Origin: Armatimonadota bacterium
GTDB lineage: Bacteria > Armatimonadota > Fimbriimonadia > Fimbriimonadales > Fimbriimonadaceae
Length of the DNA stretch: 64,000 bases
Direction of reading: 5' to 3'
Assembly: GCA_022563855.1 (NCBI GenBank)
Contig: JADFMN010000003.1
Span: 186,001-250,000, forward strand
Part shown: one piece after another, positions 8,720 to 18,048 of the stretch
Layout: each line of letters starts with the position of its first letter
Numbering within the stretch: position 1 is the stretch's first letter
The notes under the pieces: generated by a model
Seen by the model: the letters and a program-made list of their open reading frames with translations, nothing else
The model's database searches: none
Told to the model about the DNA's origin: nothing
Position numbers and translations under genes: made by a program

Positions 8720-9719
8720 GGTCAGCGAACCGCTCGTTTGCGCTCACTTCCAGTTCAAAGCCGTCCCGCTCGCCCTGAGCCAGTCTGACAGAGCCCGCCA
8801 GCGCGATCATGGCGGCGTTGTCGGTGCAGAACTGTAGCGGCGGAGCGAAGAACCCGACGCCGATCCTCTCGGCTGCTGCCTTCATCTGCTTTCTCAACCG
8901 CTCGTTCGCCGCGACCCCTCCAACCAGCGCAATCGCCTTCGCCGACGTGTCCTCCGCTGCCCTTGTGGACTTCTCGACCAACACGTCGACGATAGCCTCC
9001 TGCAGGCTTGCGGCGAGGTCTGATACGTTGATCGCCTTGCCTTCGCGCTCGACGAGCCTGAGCACAGCGGTCTTGAGGCCGCTGAAGGAAAAGTCGTACG
9101 GCTTGGACTTGAGGGCTCGCGGCAGATCGTACCGATTTGGATCGCCCGAGCGCGCCATCTCTTGGACCGCCTGTCCGCCTGGGTACCCGAGGCCGAGCAG
9201 GCGCGCGCCTTTGTCGAACGCCTCGCCGGCAGCGTCGTCGATCGTCCCACCGATCTGCTTGTATTCACAAGACTTGCTCACGAGAATCAGCTCCGTGTGC
9301 CCTCCAGAGACGATTACACAAAGGTGGGGATAGGGCGGGGAGTGCCCTGCGAGCGACGTGCTCATGACGTGCCCCTCCAGGTGGTGCACGCCGATCAGTG
9401 GGATCTGCCAAGCCATTGAAAGAGCTTTTGCGGCAGTAACTCCGACGCTCAAAGCGCCTACTAGCCCCGGGCGGTTTGTCACGGCGATCGCGCCGGGTGT
9501 GCCGACGTTGGCGATCTTGATGGCTTCGTCAACGACCGGAAGAATCGACTCGACGTGGGCTCGGGCTGCCGCTTCGGGCACGACGCCGCCCCACTTTTCG
9601 TGCAGCGCGGCTTGCGACGAAACTACGTTCGAGAGCACGGTCGTTCCGTTCAGAACGGCGCAGCTTGTTTCGTCACAGCTCGTCTCGATCCCTAGAACGG
9701 GCGCATCGTAACAGTTCAC
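8682..9719 (-). CDS. tsaD: tRNA N6-adenosine threonylcarbamoyltransferase
   Basis: Catalytic subunit that adds the threonylcarbamoyl group to A37 of ANN-decoding tRNAs. Family marks are the opening VLGIETSCDETSCAV, the metal-binding HHLEGH and the ASKH-fold VSGGHTELILV. The open frame extends to 9809, but the start is a GTG at 9717-9719 that overlaps the rimI stop as GTGA, giving 345 residues, the normal length. RimI-TsaD adjacency is common in bacteria. The end overlaps convergent xerD. Confidence 0.95.
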   Translation of the reverse strand: MNCYDAPVLGIETSCDETSCAVLNGTTVLSNVVSSQAALHEKWGGVVPEAAARAHVESILPVVDEAIKIANVGTPGAIAVTNRPGLVGALSVGVTAAKALSMAWQIPLIGVHHLEGHVMSTSLAGHSPPYPHLCVIVSGGHTELILVSKSCEYKQIGGTIDDAAGEAFDKGARLLGLGYPGGQAVQEMARSGDPNRYDLPRALKSKPYDFSFSGLKTAVLRLVEREGKAINVSDLAASLQEAIVDVLVEKSTRAAEDTSAKAIALVGGVAANERLRKQMKAAAERIGVGFFAPPLQFCTDNAAMIALAGSVRLAQGERDGFELEVSANERFADPIDAGALRDTSF

Positions 9720-10183
9720 GCGGGCGCATCCCGCATGCTCAGGTCGTGGAGCCACATGATCACGGCGTCTTCGCCGTCGTTCGGGTAGTACCGCTTTCGC
9801 ATACCGCAATTGACGTAGCCCAGGGCTTCATACAGAGCTATCGCGGCTGTGTTAGATCGTCTCACTTCGAGCGTCGAGCAGAAGGCCCCCCTGTCTCGGC
9901 TCCTGACCAGGATTTCGATCATCAACTGCCGACCGAGCCCCTGCCGTCTGACGTCCTGATCCACGGCGATGGTGGTTATATGACACTCGTCTGCGTCGAT
10001 CCATGCACCGGCGTACCCAGCGACTTGGCCCTTTCGCGATGCGACGATGAACTCCCCTTGCGCGTGTCCAATCTCAAGCTCGAACGCCCGACGAGACCAC
10101 GGTATCTCGTTTGACGCCTTCTCGATGGACAGCACGGAGTCGAGGTGCCGCTCCTCGATCGGCGAGAATCGAACTCCGTTCAA
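9716..10183 (-). CDS. rimI: Ribosomal-protein-alanine N-acetyltransferase
   Basis: GNAT enzyme that acetylates the N-terminus of S18 in E. coli. The 155-residue protein has the RimI pattern PWSRRAFELEI, then ITTIAVDQDVRRQGLGRQLM (acetyl-CoA binding motif A) and LEVRRSNTAAIALYEALGY. It starts one base after the livF stop and its own stop overlaps the tsaD start by four bases, so livF-rimI-tsaD is one transcription unit. The actual substrate in this organism is not shown by sequence. Confidence 0.9.
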   Translation of the reverse strand: MNGVRFSPIEERHLDSVLSIEKASNEIPWSRRAFELEIGHAQGEFIVASRKGQVAGYAGAWIDADECHITTIAVDQDVRRQGLGRQLMIEILVRSRDRGAFCSTLEVRRSNTAAIALYEALGYVNCGMRKRYYPNDGEDAVIMWLHDLSMRDAPA

Positions 10184-10184
10184 G

Positions 10185-10886
10185 CTAGCCTCCCAAGTAG
10201 GCCTCTTTGACCTTCGGATTTGTCAGCAGATTGGCGCCCGTGTCCGAAAGGACGACGTGTCCCGTCTCCAGCACATACGCGCGATCGGCGACGTCGAGCG
10301 CTCTGTGGGCGTTCTGCTCGACGAGCAGAATCGTGACTCCGTCGTCGTTCAGTTCACGAATGATCGCGAATATCTCGGTGACGAGATTGGGGGCGAGTCC
10401 CATGCTCGGTTCGTCCAGCAGCATGAGCTTTGGCCGCGACATGAGCGCGCGGCAGATGGACAACATCTGTTGCTCGCCTCCGCTTAAAATCCCAGCGCTC
10501 TGTCGGAGTCGATCACGAACCTTCGGGAAGCGATCCAGTACCCGCTCCATATCGGCTGGAATCCCATCGTCGTTCCGGGTGAACGCGCCCAGCTGCAGGT
10601 TCTCGTACACGGACATATTGACGAAGATTCTGCGGCCCTCCGGTGCCTGGCTGATCCCGATCCTCACGATCTTATCTGGTGCGACGGTGTGAATCGGCTC
10701 GCCCTGAAAATGAATGGTTCCGGTTCTCGGCCGCTCCAACCCACTGATCGTTCGGAGCAGCGTGCTCTTGCCAGCGCCGTTCGATCCGATGATCGCGATG
10801 ACCTCCCCCTCCTTCACTTCAAGACTGACGTTGTTGAGCGCCTGGATGGCACCGTAAAAGACGTTGAGTCCGTCGATCTTCAGCAT
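10185..10886 (-). CDS. livF: LivF-type ABC transporter ATP-binding protein
   Basis: ATPase of a branched-chain amino acid type (HAAT) importer. The ATG at 10884-10886 is preceded by a GGGGGT ribosome binding site and gives 233 residues, the family's usual size; the longer open frame upstream is spurious. Walker A is GSNGAGKST, the signature LSGGEQQ, Walker B LMLLDEPS, with the LivF-typical SQAPEGRRIF and SMGLAP. No livG, livH, livM or binding-protein gene is in the window, so its partners must be elsewhere. It heads the livF-rimI-tsaD operon. Confidence 0.92.
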   Translation of the reverse strand: MLKIDGLNVFYGAIQALNNVSLEVKEGEVIAIIGSNGAGKSTLLRTISGLERPRTGTIHFQGEPIHTVAPDKIVRIGISQAPEGRRIFVNMSVYENLQLGAFTRNDDGIPADMERVLDRFPKVRDRLRQSAGILSGGEQQMLSICRALMSRPKLMLLDEPSMGLAPNLVTEIFAIIRELNDDGVTILLVEQNAHRALDVADRAYVLETGHVVLSDTGANLLTNPKVKEAYLGG

Positions 10887-11039
10887 GAACCCCCATTTTA
10901 ACTGATCGATCTGTCGGCCAGCGGTCCCAGGTCCGTCGTATGGCGCAACGTTAGAGCAAACGAACCGTAACAGTTTCCAGCGAATCTGGGTTCGCGCAGT
11001 TCTTTTCGTGTGTGAAACGTGTGCCGTGGGTAGGTTGAA

Positions 11040-12700
11040 ATGAAGAAGCTTGGAATTATCATCGTCGCCGTTCTGTTCGGTCTGATCGTGGTAGGGGCGC
11101 TCGGAGTCAAGGCTTTTGCCAACCGGCAGGCAAACGGGAACGGCGACGGAGACACCGTCAAGGTCGAGTTGGGCGACCTGGTGGTGAAAGTCATAGAGTC
11201 GGGGACGCTCGAAGCGACCAAGACGGTCGAAGTCAAAAGCCGCGTTTCTGGCAGAGTCCAAGATCTGTTCGTCGATGAAGGCGACATCGTCGAGGCCGGA
11301 CAGCTGATAGCGCGCATCGATCCTCAAGAGACCAACTTTCGAGTCGAGCAAGATCGGGCTCGTGTGAAGGCAGCGACGGCCCAACTCGTCCGATTGGGCG
11401 TTGAGATCGAACAGAGGGAGAGTACGGTCAAGACGCAGTTGTCTCGGGCGCGTTCCCGTGTCGACCAGCTCAAGGTCGAGTTGGAGGCCCAGCCGACGCT
11501 GACCCAAGCAGAGATCGATCGGTCGGAAACCAGCTTCAACAACGCAAAAACGGCGCTGCAACTGCTACAGACCGTATCGCACCCCAACCAGCGCGCAAGC
11601 TACGAGAGCCAAGTGAGCGAGGCTAAATCCAATTGGGAGAACGCCAGGAGCGAGCTGGACCGGCAGCAATGGCTGTTCGACCAGGGCTACGTCTCGGCCC
11701 GCGATTTGGAGCGGGCGAACAACCAGTTTGAGCTTGCTAAAGCGAGGCAAAGAACGGCCACAGAACAGCTGAGTCGGTTGGATAGCGAGCAGCAATTGGA
11801 AATCGATCGGGCGCGGGAGACCGTTCGGCAAGCGGAGTCCGATTTGTCGAGGGCTCGCACCAATGCATTCAGGGATTACAGCAAACAGCAGGAGTACGAA
11901 CGGTCAGAGGCGGATCTCAGCGATGCGTTGACGGCGCAGAGCGATATCGCGGTGCTAGAGGCGAGCCGCGAGCAGCAGCAGGCAAACTTGGAGCAGGTGC
12001 AGAACGTCTTGAGCGACAGCTTGCGAGAGCTCGGCGAGACGGACATCAGATCCCCGATCTCCGGGGTCGTTACGAAGCGTTTCGTGCAAGAAGGTGAGCT
12101 GGTCGCCAGCCTGTCGAGCTTCTCGTCCGGTACGACCATTATGATGGTCGAGGATCGGACTGCCATGATCGTCAAGCTGTTTATCAACGAAATCGACATC
12201 GCTAAGCTCCGGCTTGGCATGGAAGCGAAGATCGACGTAGAGGCGTATCCGGACAAATCGTACACGGGCAGGGTCATCAAGATCGCCCCAACGGACGTCG
12301 GGGCTGGCCAGCAGCAGTTCGGCGACCCGGTCGTGAAGTACGAAGTCGAAGTCGAGCTGGACGCCGCCAACGCTGCGTTCAAGAGCGGCATGTCGGCCAA
12401 GTGCACGATGATCGTGCTCGAAAAGAAGGACGTTCTGATCGTCCGCAGACAGTACGTTGGGAAGGACAAGGACGGCTACTTCGTTCTGCTCCCGAAAAAG
12501 GGCAAGAAGCGAAGTAAAGAGGATCCGACGCGGGTTTCGGTCGAGGTCGGAGATTCGTCAGCTAGCAAGTTTGAGATCACCAGCGGCGTCGAAGCAGGCA
12601 CCGAGGTCGTGAAGCCTGAGTTTGCTGGGCCGCCCAGGAAAGGCATGATGGATTTCGGCTCGGATGACGAAGAGTCGTCTGACGCTGAGGACGAAGAGTA

Positions 12701-12701
<1 letters not shown>
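11040..12701 (+). CDS. Periplasmic adaptor of a MacA/HlyD-type export system
   Basis: Membrane fusion protein that would link an inner-membrane transporter to an outer-membrane channel. One N-terminal membrane helix (residues 3-24), then a biotinyl-lipoyl half (VVKVIESGTLEATKTVEVKS, RVQDLFVDEGDIVEAGQLIARIDP), a long alpha-helical hairpin rich in Gln/Glu/Arg (about residues 95-330), the second lipoyl half (DIRSPISGVVTKRFVQEGELV) and beta-barrel domains. The tail is acidic (DDEESSDAEDEE). At 553 residues it is longer than MacA, mainly in the hairpin. It overlaps the permease gene by one base (TAGTG). Confidence 0.88.
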
Positions 12702-13933
<1,232 letters not shown>

Positions 13934-13969
13934 ACGACTACCCCGTTTAGTTTGCTGTCGAGGGATGAT

Positions 13970-14047
13970 TGGTAGCGGCGCGCGGACTCGAACCGCGGAC
14001 CTCACGGGTATGAACCGTGCGCTCTAAACCAGCTGAGCTACGCCGCC
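13970..14047 (-). tRNA. tRNA-Met (CAT), elongator type
   Basis: The reverse strand folds as a complete cloverleaf of 78 bases including an encoded CCA. Acceptor GGCGGCG pairs with CGCCGCT (one G-T at the end), D-arm GCTC/GAGC, anticodon stem CACGG/CCGTG with loop TTCATAC, variable AGGTC, T-arm CGCGG TTCGAGT CCGCG. The anticodon is CAT. The base-paired first position argues against an initiator; the body resembles elongator Met tRNAs. A lysidine-modified tRNA-Ile(CAT) cannot be fully excluded by eye. Confidence 0.95.
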
Positions 14048-14057
14048 ACTTGATACC

Positions 14058-14086
14058 ATTTTGGCGGAATCCCGCCTGTTATTCAA
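14058..14086 (-). promoter_or_regulatory. Candidate promoter of the tRNA-Met gene
   Basis: On the minus strand TTGAAT (14081-14086) and CAAAAT (14058-14063) stand 17 bases apart, and the tRNA begins 10 bases after the -10 element. Each hexamer matches four of six consensus bases. A short hairpin, GGCGG/CCGCC, lies in the spacer. Confidence 0.4.
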
Positions 14087-14131
14087 GCAGTCCCGGCGCA
14101 ATCTGGTCGCTGGCACCCGTAAAATCGAACC

Positions 14132-16327
14132 ATGATCGTCACATTGCTTGCGTACGTTTTGCTCGACGGGCCGGATATCGCTCTTCTTGATCGGCTGGCC
14201 CAAAGTCGAGACGCAACCGCAATCGAGGACCTGGCCGACCCAGCATTGCGCGGGGAGTTCGACTTCCTGAAGGGCGCCGGAGCGTTTGGCGTGGGCTCGT
14301 TGGGCTGGCACGCCGCTAGCTTGCGCGATCCGGGGGCACAGCAGCAGTACGTCGTTTTTTCAACCCCGCTGACGACGCAAGATTACGGAGAGTTTGTGTT
14401 CGCATGGAGGAACGGATGGCTCGCTGAGCTGATAGATGAGAGAGACGACCGCGGCTACCAGGTGCTGCACTACGACTTCGACCTGAGCTTCAGGCCGCAG
14501 GAAAAGAAGGCGATAATCCAGTGCGCCGTCACAGTAACGAAGGGAGCCGAAGCCGACCAACACGCGCACTTCCGGCTCTCGCCGCACTACGTCGTGAGTT
14601 CAATTCGCACGCGGGACGGATCGGACGTGCCGTTCGACCAAGCTGGAGGCGTCGTCTCGGTAAGAACGCCGCAGGAGAAGCAGTTTCAACTCGTGTTCTC
14701 GTACGAGGGCACGGTGAATTTGCCTCGCTTTGCCGGAGCGATCACGAAAGACGAAGTCATGCTGACCAACGACTACTGGTGGCCGATGATCGCAAGAGGC
14801 CCGGCGACGGCGACGATCTCGGCGCGTGGCCCGCCCGATTGGGCTTTCATTTCTCATGGCGAAAAAGTACGAGACGAGGTCTATGCTCGGGAGCGCCACG
14901 TCACGTTCGAGATGCACATACCGATCTCGTACTTCAGCTTTTCGGCGGGGAAGTTCTCGCACGTTTCCAAGAAGCAAGGTCGCATTACGTACTCAGTGTG
15001 GGCGCGCGAGATGGCTGAAGAGGAGATGCGTTGGCAGCTCGAACTCATGCCGCCGGTACTTGAGTTCTACGAGCGGTTCGCGCCGTACCCGTTCGATACG
15101 TTCGCGGCAGTCGTCACGCCGCTCTACGGCGGCGGGGCGCTGGAGGCGTACTCCTATGCGACGTACGGCACGGGCTGGCTGCCGGATGAAGACGCGCACG
15201 AGCCTGGCCACACGTACTGGGGCGGGCTGATTCCGAACACATACATGAACAGCTTCTGGAACGAGAGCTTCACGAGCTTTTCGCAAGGTTTATTCGACAG
15301 GGAGGTCGCGATCGGCAGCACGGTGGAGCGAAGGTTCGCGTTCATCCAAAACATTACGCCCGGGTCCGCCTTTCGCGCGGCTCCGCTGTCCGATTCGGGC
15401 GCGTTCATCGGCCGGAACGCGTCTTCACTTGGCTACGGCAAAGGAGCCAACGTCTTGCAGCAGCTCGAGTTTGAGATCGGCACGCGACCGCTTGTTTCAG
15501 CGTTGCGCGCTTGGCTGGCTAGCCATCCGGCAGGTCAGCCGGGCGAATGGGCAGGATTTGAGGCGGCGATCGCGGACAGCTATGACGAGCCGTTGACGTG
15601 GTTCTTCGATCAGTGGGTGCGGCAGCCGGGGTATCCCGATTTTGAAATCAGCGACATCCACTGGATGGACAAGGGAATCGAAGGAGAAGTCCAATTCTTC
15701 GGCGATCCTTACCGCATCCGTTGCGAAGTGTACGCGGAGCTGGTTGACGGCGAGAGGATCTTCACTTCGGTGGACTTGAACCCAGATCGCTCGGACAGTT
15801 CTGTGTTCCGAATCGAGCTTCCAGATAAACCTGTGTTCATATCGTTCGATCCTTATGACCGCTTGCCGATCAAGCGAGGATCGGAGACGCCGATGCGAAT
15901 CAGCAACGATTTTCGCCGATTGCATCCCGTCCAAGCAAAGGGCAGTGAGGATACGTTGCGGTCGCTGGGTTCGCTCGCCAACATGGGCCGTGCGGTCACG
16001 GAGATGCCGGGAAACCTGAACGGTCACTTGATCGCCGGCCATCCGGACGAGGTCGATGGGCTGCGAGAGCTTTGCGCCAGGGCGGGATTCGATGTCGAAG
16101 GGGACCGCCTCACCTACCGAGGAACGACCATCGATCTGAACAGCGGAATGGCGATTGCGCTGATCGAGCTGAAAGACGGAGGGCGCTGCGGGATCGCCGT
16201 TGGGCGCACCAAGATTCGACCGAACGTAGGCATCGCCAGGGTCGCGCTCGTCGATGAGTACGGTCGATTCCTGCGTGGCTTCACCGAGCCTCGTCGAACC
16301 GGCACGATGACCTTCCGACTGCCTTAG
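14132..16327 (+). CDS. M1-like (gluzincin) metallopeptidase
   Basis: Predicted zinc peptidase of 731 residues with a hydrophobic N-terminus that may be a signal peptide. After an N-terminal beta-sandwich come GGGALEAYSYATY, at the place of the M1 exopeptidase motif GAMEN, and the zinc site HEPGHTYWGG with the third ligand Glu in SFWNESF, 18 residues after the second His. The tyrosine-rich part and C-terminal region are divergent. The altered GAMEN motif (GALEA) means aminopeptidase activity is not assured. The stop overlaps the convergent parB stop by four bases. Confidence 0.82.
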   Translation: MIVTLLAYVLLDGPDIALLDRLAQSRDATAIEDLADPALRGEFDFLKGAGAFGVGSLGWHAASLRDPGAQQQYVVFSTPLTTQDYGEFVFAWRNGWLAELIDERDDRGYQVLHYDFDLSFRPQEKKAIIQCAVTVTKGAEADQHAHFRLSPHYVVSSIRTRDGSDVPFDQAGGVVSVRTPQEKQFQLVFSYEGTVNLPRFAGAITKDEVMLTNDYWWPMIARGPATATISARGPPDWAFISHGEKVRDEVYARERHVTFEMHIPISYFSFSAGKFSHVSKKQGRITYSVWAREMAEEEMRWQLELMPPVLEFYERFAPYPFDTFAAVVTPLYGGGALEAYSYATYGTGWLPDEDAHEPGHTYWGGLIPNTYMNSFWNESFTSFSQGLFDREVAIGSTVERRFAFIQNITPGSAFRAAPLSDSGAFIGRNASSLGYGKGANVLQQLEFEIGTRPLVSALRAWLASHPAGQPGEWAGFEAAIADSYDEPLTWFFDQWVRQPGYPDFEISDIHWMDKGIEGEVQFFGDPYRIRCEVYAELVDGERIFTSVDLNPDRSDSSVFRIELPDKPVFISFDPYDRLPIKRGSETPMRISNDFRRLHPVQAKGSEDTLRSLGSLANMGRAVTEMPGNLNGHLIAGHPDEVDGLRELCARAGFDVEGDRLTYRGTTIDLNSGMAIALIELKDGGRCGIAVGRTKIRPNVGIARVALVDEYGRFLRGFTEPRRTGTMTFRLP

Positions 16328-17175
16328 AGCTGGATCCCAAGCACGTCGAGGATCCGCTGAAGCTCTTCATCGTCGTAGAAGTCGACCTTGAGCTGGCCTC
16401 CAGAGCCTCTTTTGAGGAGGGTCACGGGGCTGCCGAGACGTTCGCTCAATGCCCGTTCCAGAGCTTGCCAATTCGGGTCCACGGTCGGCTGGACGGCGGC
16501 CTTTGGGCTGCTGGCGCCGTTGGCATCTCCAGGGCCGCGGGCGAGTCTCTCGGTTTCGCGGACGCTCAGGTCGTTTCGCACAACCCTCTCGAAGAGCGAC
16601 TGCCTGCGCGACGGGGCATCGATCATGAGGATCGCTCTCGCGTGCCCTTCGGTGATCACTCCGGCACCGATGGCGTTTTGCATTTCGCGCGGGAGTTGCA
16701 GCAGCCTCAGCGTGTTCGAGACTGCGGTGCGCGACTTGCTGACCTTCCGGCCTATCTCTTCGTGGCTCAGGCCGAACTCGTCGGCGAGCTGCCTATACGC
16801 GTTGGCGCACTCGATCGGCGAGATATCTTCGCGCTGCACGTTTTCGACAAGCGCCAATTCGAGCGACTCTTGCGCGCTTGCCGCGCGCACGATCACGGGA
16901 ACGTCGGTCAGCCCGGCGATCTTCGCCGCCCGCAATCGCCTCTCACCGGCGATCAACTCATACGTGCCTTCGGCCAACGGTCTAACGATCAGCGGAAGGA
17001 GTACGCCGACTTCCAGAATCGACGCAGCCAGCTCCTCCAGTCCACCGTCGTCGAAGGTTCTGCGCGGCTGCCGCGCGTTAGCCTGTATGGCGTTCACGTC
17101 AACGTGGCTTGGATGAGCAACGACTTCTTCCTCGCCCAGCAGCTGCGAAAGACCTTTTCCTAGTGCGCGACGCAT
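16324..17175 (-). CDS. parB: Chromosome partitioning protein ParB
   Basis: CTPase and DNA-binding protein that loads at parS and spreads to organise the origin region. The 283-residue protein has the N-terminal ALGKGLSQLLGE, the CTP-binding box with GERRLRAAKIAG, ENVQREDISPIECANAYRQL, and the helix-turn-helix LSHEEIGRKVSKSRTAVSNT. A C-terminal dimerisation domain ends in LQRILDVLGIQL. It overlaps parA by 16 bases. I found no parS-like palindrome in the window. Confidence 0.95.
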   Translation of the reverse strand: MRRALGKGLSQLLGEEEVVAHPSHVDVNAIQANARQPRRTFDDGGLEELAASILEVGVLLPLIVRPLAEGTYELIAGERRLRAAKIAGLTDVPVIVRAASAQESLELALVENVQREDISPIECANAYRQLADEFGLSHEEIGRKVSKSRTAVSNTLRLLQLPREMQNAIGAGVITEGHARAILMIDAPSRRQSLFERVVRNDLSVRETERLARGPGDANGASSPKAAVQPTVDPNWQALERALSERLGSPVTLLKRGSGGQLKVDFYDDEELQRILDVLGIQL

Positions 17176-17945
17176 TCTTTCAGCACCTCATCCACCAATT
17201 CGCGATACGCGGTCGCACCTTTCGAGTTTGGAAAGCAGCTCACGGCTGGCTGGCCGAAGCTGGGCGCCTCACTGAGCCGGACGTTGCGCGGAATCTTGAC
17301 TTGCGAGACCTTCGATCCAAAGTAATCATCGACCTCTTGTCGCACGTTCAGCGTCAGCTTGTTCCTCGGGTCGTACATCGTCAGCAGGATTTTGGCGATT
17401 TCGAGATCGGGGTTGATCCTGCGCTTGACGATGTCGATCGTCTTGAGTAGATGTACGAGGCCTTCGAGCGCATAGAACTCGCACTGCATCGGAACGATCA
17501 CCTTGTCGACGGCAGCCAAAACGTTTATGGTGATCAAGCCCAAGCTGGGCGGCGCGTCAACGATTATCCAACCATAGTCGTTACGCACCTGGGCGATCGC
17601 CTCGCGGAGAATCTGCTCCTTGCCAACGGCGGAGTGCAGTATCGGCTCTGCGCCGGCGAGGTCCAGGGTTGCCGGGACGATGTCCAGCATTGGCCCGTGC
17701 GTCAGGATTGCGCTGCGCATGATGCCCTCGGCGTCCGGGTTGTCAACAAGCTCGGCGAACACGTCGAACAGCGTCAGCTTCACGTCGCCCTTGTCGATGC
17801 CCAAACCGGTGGTGGCGTTACCCTGAGGGTCTGCGTCGATCAGTAGTACGCGCTGGCCCCGTTCGGCTAAGCCGGCTGCGAGGTTGACTGCGGTCGTTGT
17901 CTTTCCGACGCCGCCTTTCTGGTTGACGATGCCCCAAATTGGCAC
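17160..17945 (-). CDS. parA: Chromosome partitioning ATPase ParA/Soj
   Basis: Walker-type ATPase that moves ParB-parS complexes over the nucleoid. Deviant Walker A KGGVGKTT at residues 10-17, then LLIDADPQGNATTGLG and VDAPPSLGLIT. Length 261 is normal for the chromosomal Soj type. The start is GTG at 17943-17945; the nearest ATG (17953) is out of frame. Two perfect DnaA boxes lie 41-64 bases upstream, so DnaA may influence its transcription. Confidence 0.95.
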   Translation of the reverse strand: MPIWGIVNQKGGVGKTTTAVNLAAGLAERGQRVLLIDADPQGNATTGLGIDKGDVKLTLFDVFAELVDNPDAEGIMRSAILTHGPMLDIVPATLDLAGAEPILHSAVGKEQILREAIAQVRNDYGWIIVDAPPSLGLITINVLAAVDKVIVPMQCEFYALEGLVHLLKTIDIVKRRINPDLEIAKILLTMYDPRNKLTLNVRQEVDDYFGSKVSQVKIPRNVRLSEAPSFGQPAVSCFPNSKGATAYRELVDEVLKECVAH

Positions 17946-17985
17946 GCGCTCATTATGCCCCCAACAGCCGCCGAAAAAGCACAGG

Positions 17986-18009
17986 TGTGGATAACCTGCA
18001 TGTGGATAA
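17986..18009 (-). promoter_or_regulatory. Two perfect DnaA boxes upstream of parA
   Basis: TGTGGATAA occurs at 17986-17994 and again at 18001-18009, i.e. TTATCCACA twice on the minus strand, same orientation, 15 bases start to start. They fill the short space between the flagellin stop and the parA start. Both match the strong E. coli consensus exactly. There is no AT-rich unwinding region or dnaA gene here, so this looks more like a regulatory or titration site than a full origin. Confidence 0.6.
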
Positions 18010-18048
18010 AATGCGAGACCTGCCTTGCGGCCACGAGCGTCAGCCGGT

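Noticed and set aside
11008-11024. GTGTGAAACGTGTG, half of a parS site (GTTTCAC on the reverse strand)
   Set aside because: Only one half matches; the other half is not palindromic, and it lies over 5 kb from parAB between unrelated genes.
10887-11561. Upstream extension of the livF frame by 225 codons
   Set aside because: Covers the divergent promoter region and runs antisense to the adaptor gene; the ATG at 10886 has a good ribosome binding site and the normal LivF start.
17946-18048. A full replication origin at the DnaA boxes
   Set aside because: Only two boxes, no AT-rich unwinding stretch and no dnaA, dnaN, gyrB or rnpA nearby; kept as a regulatory site instead.
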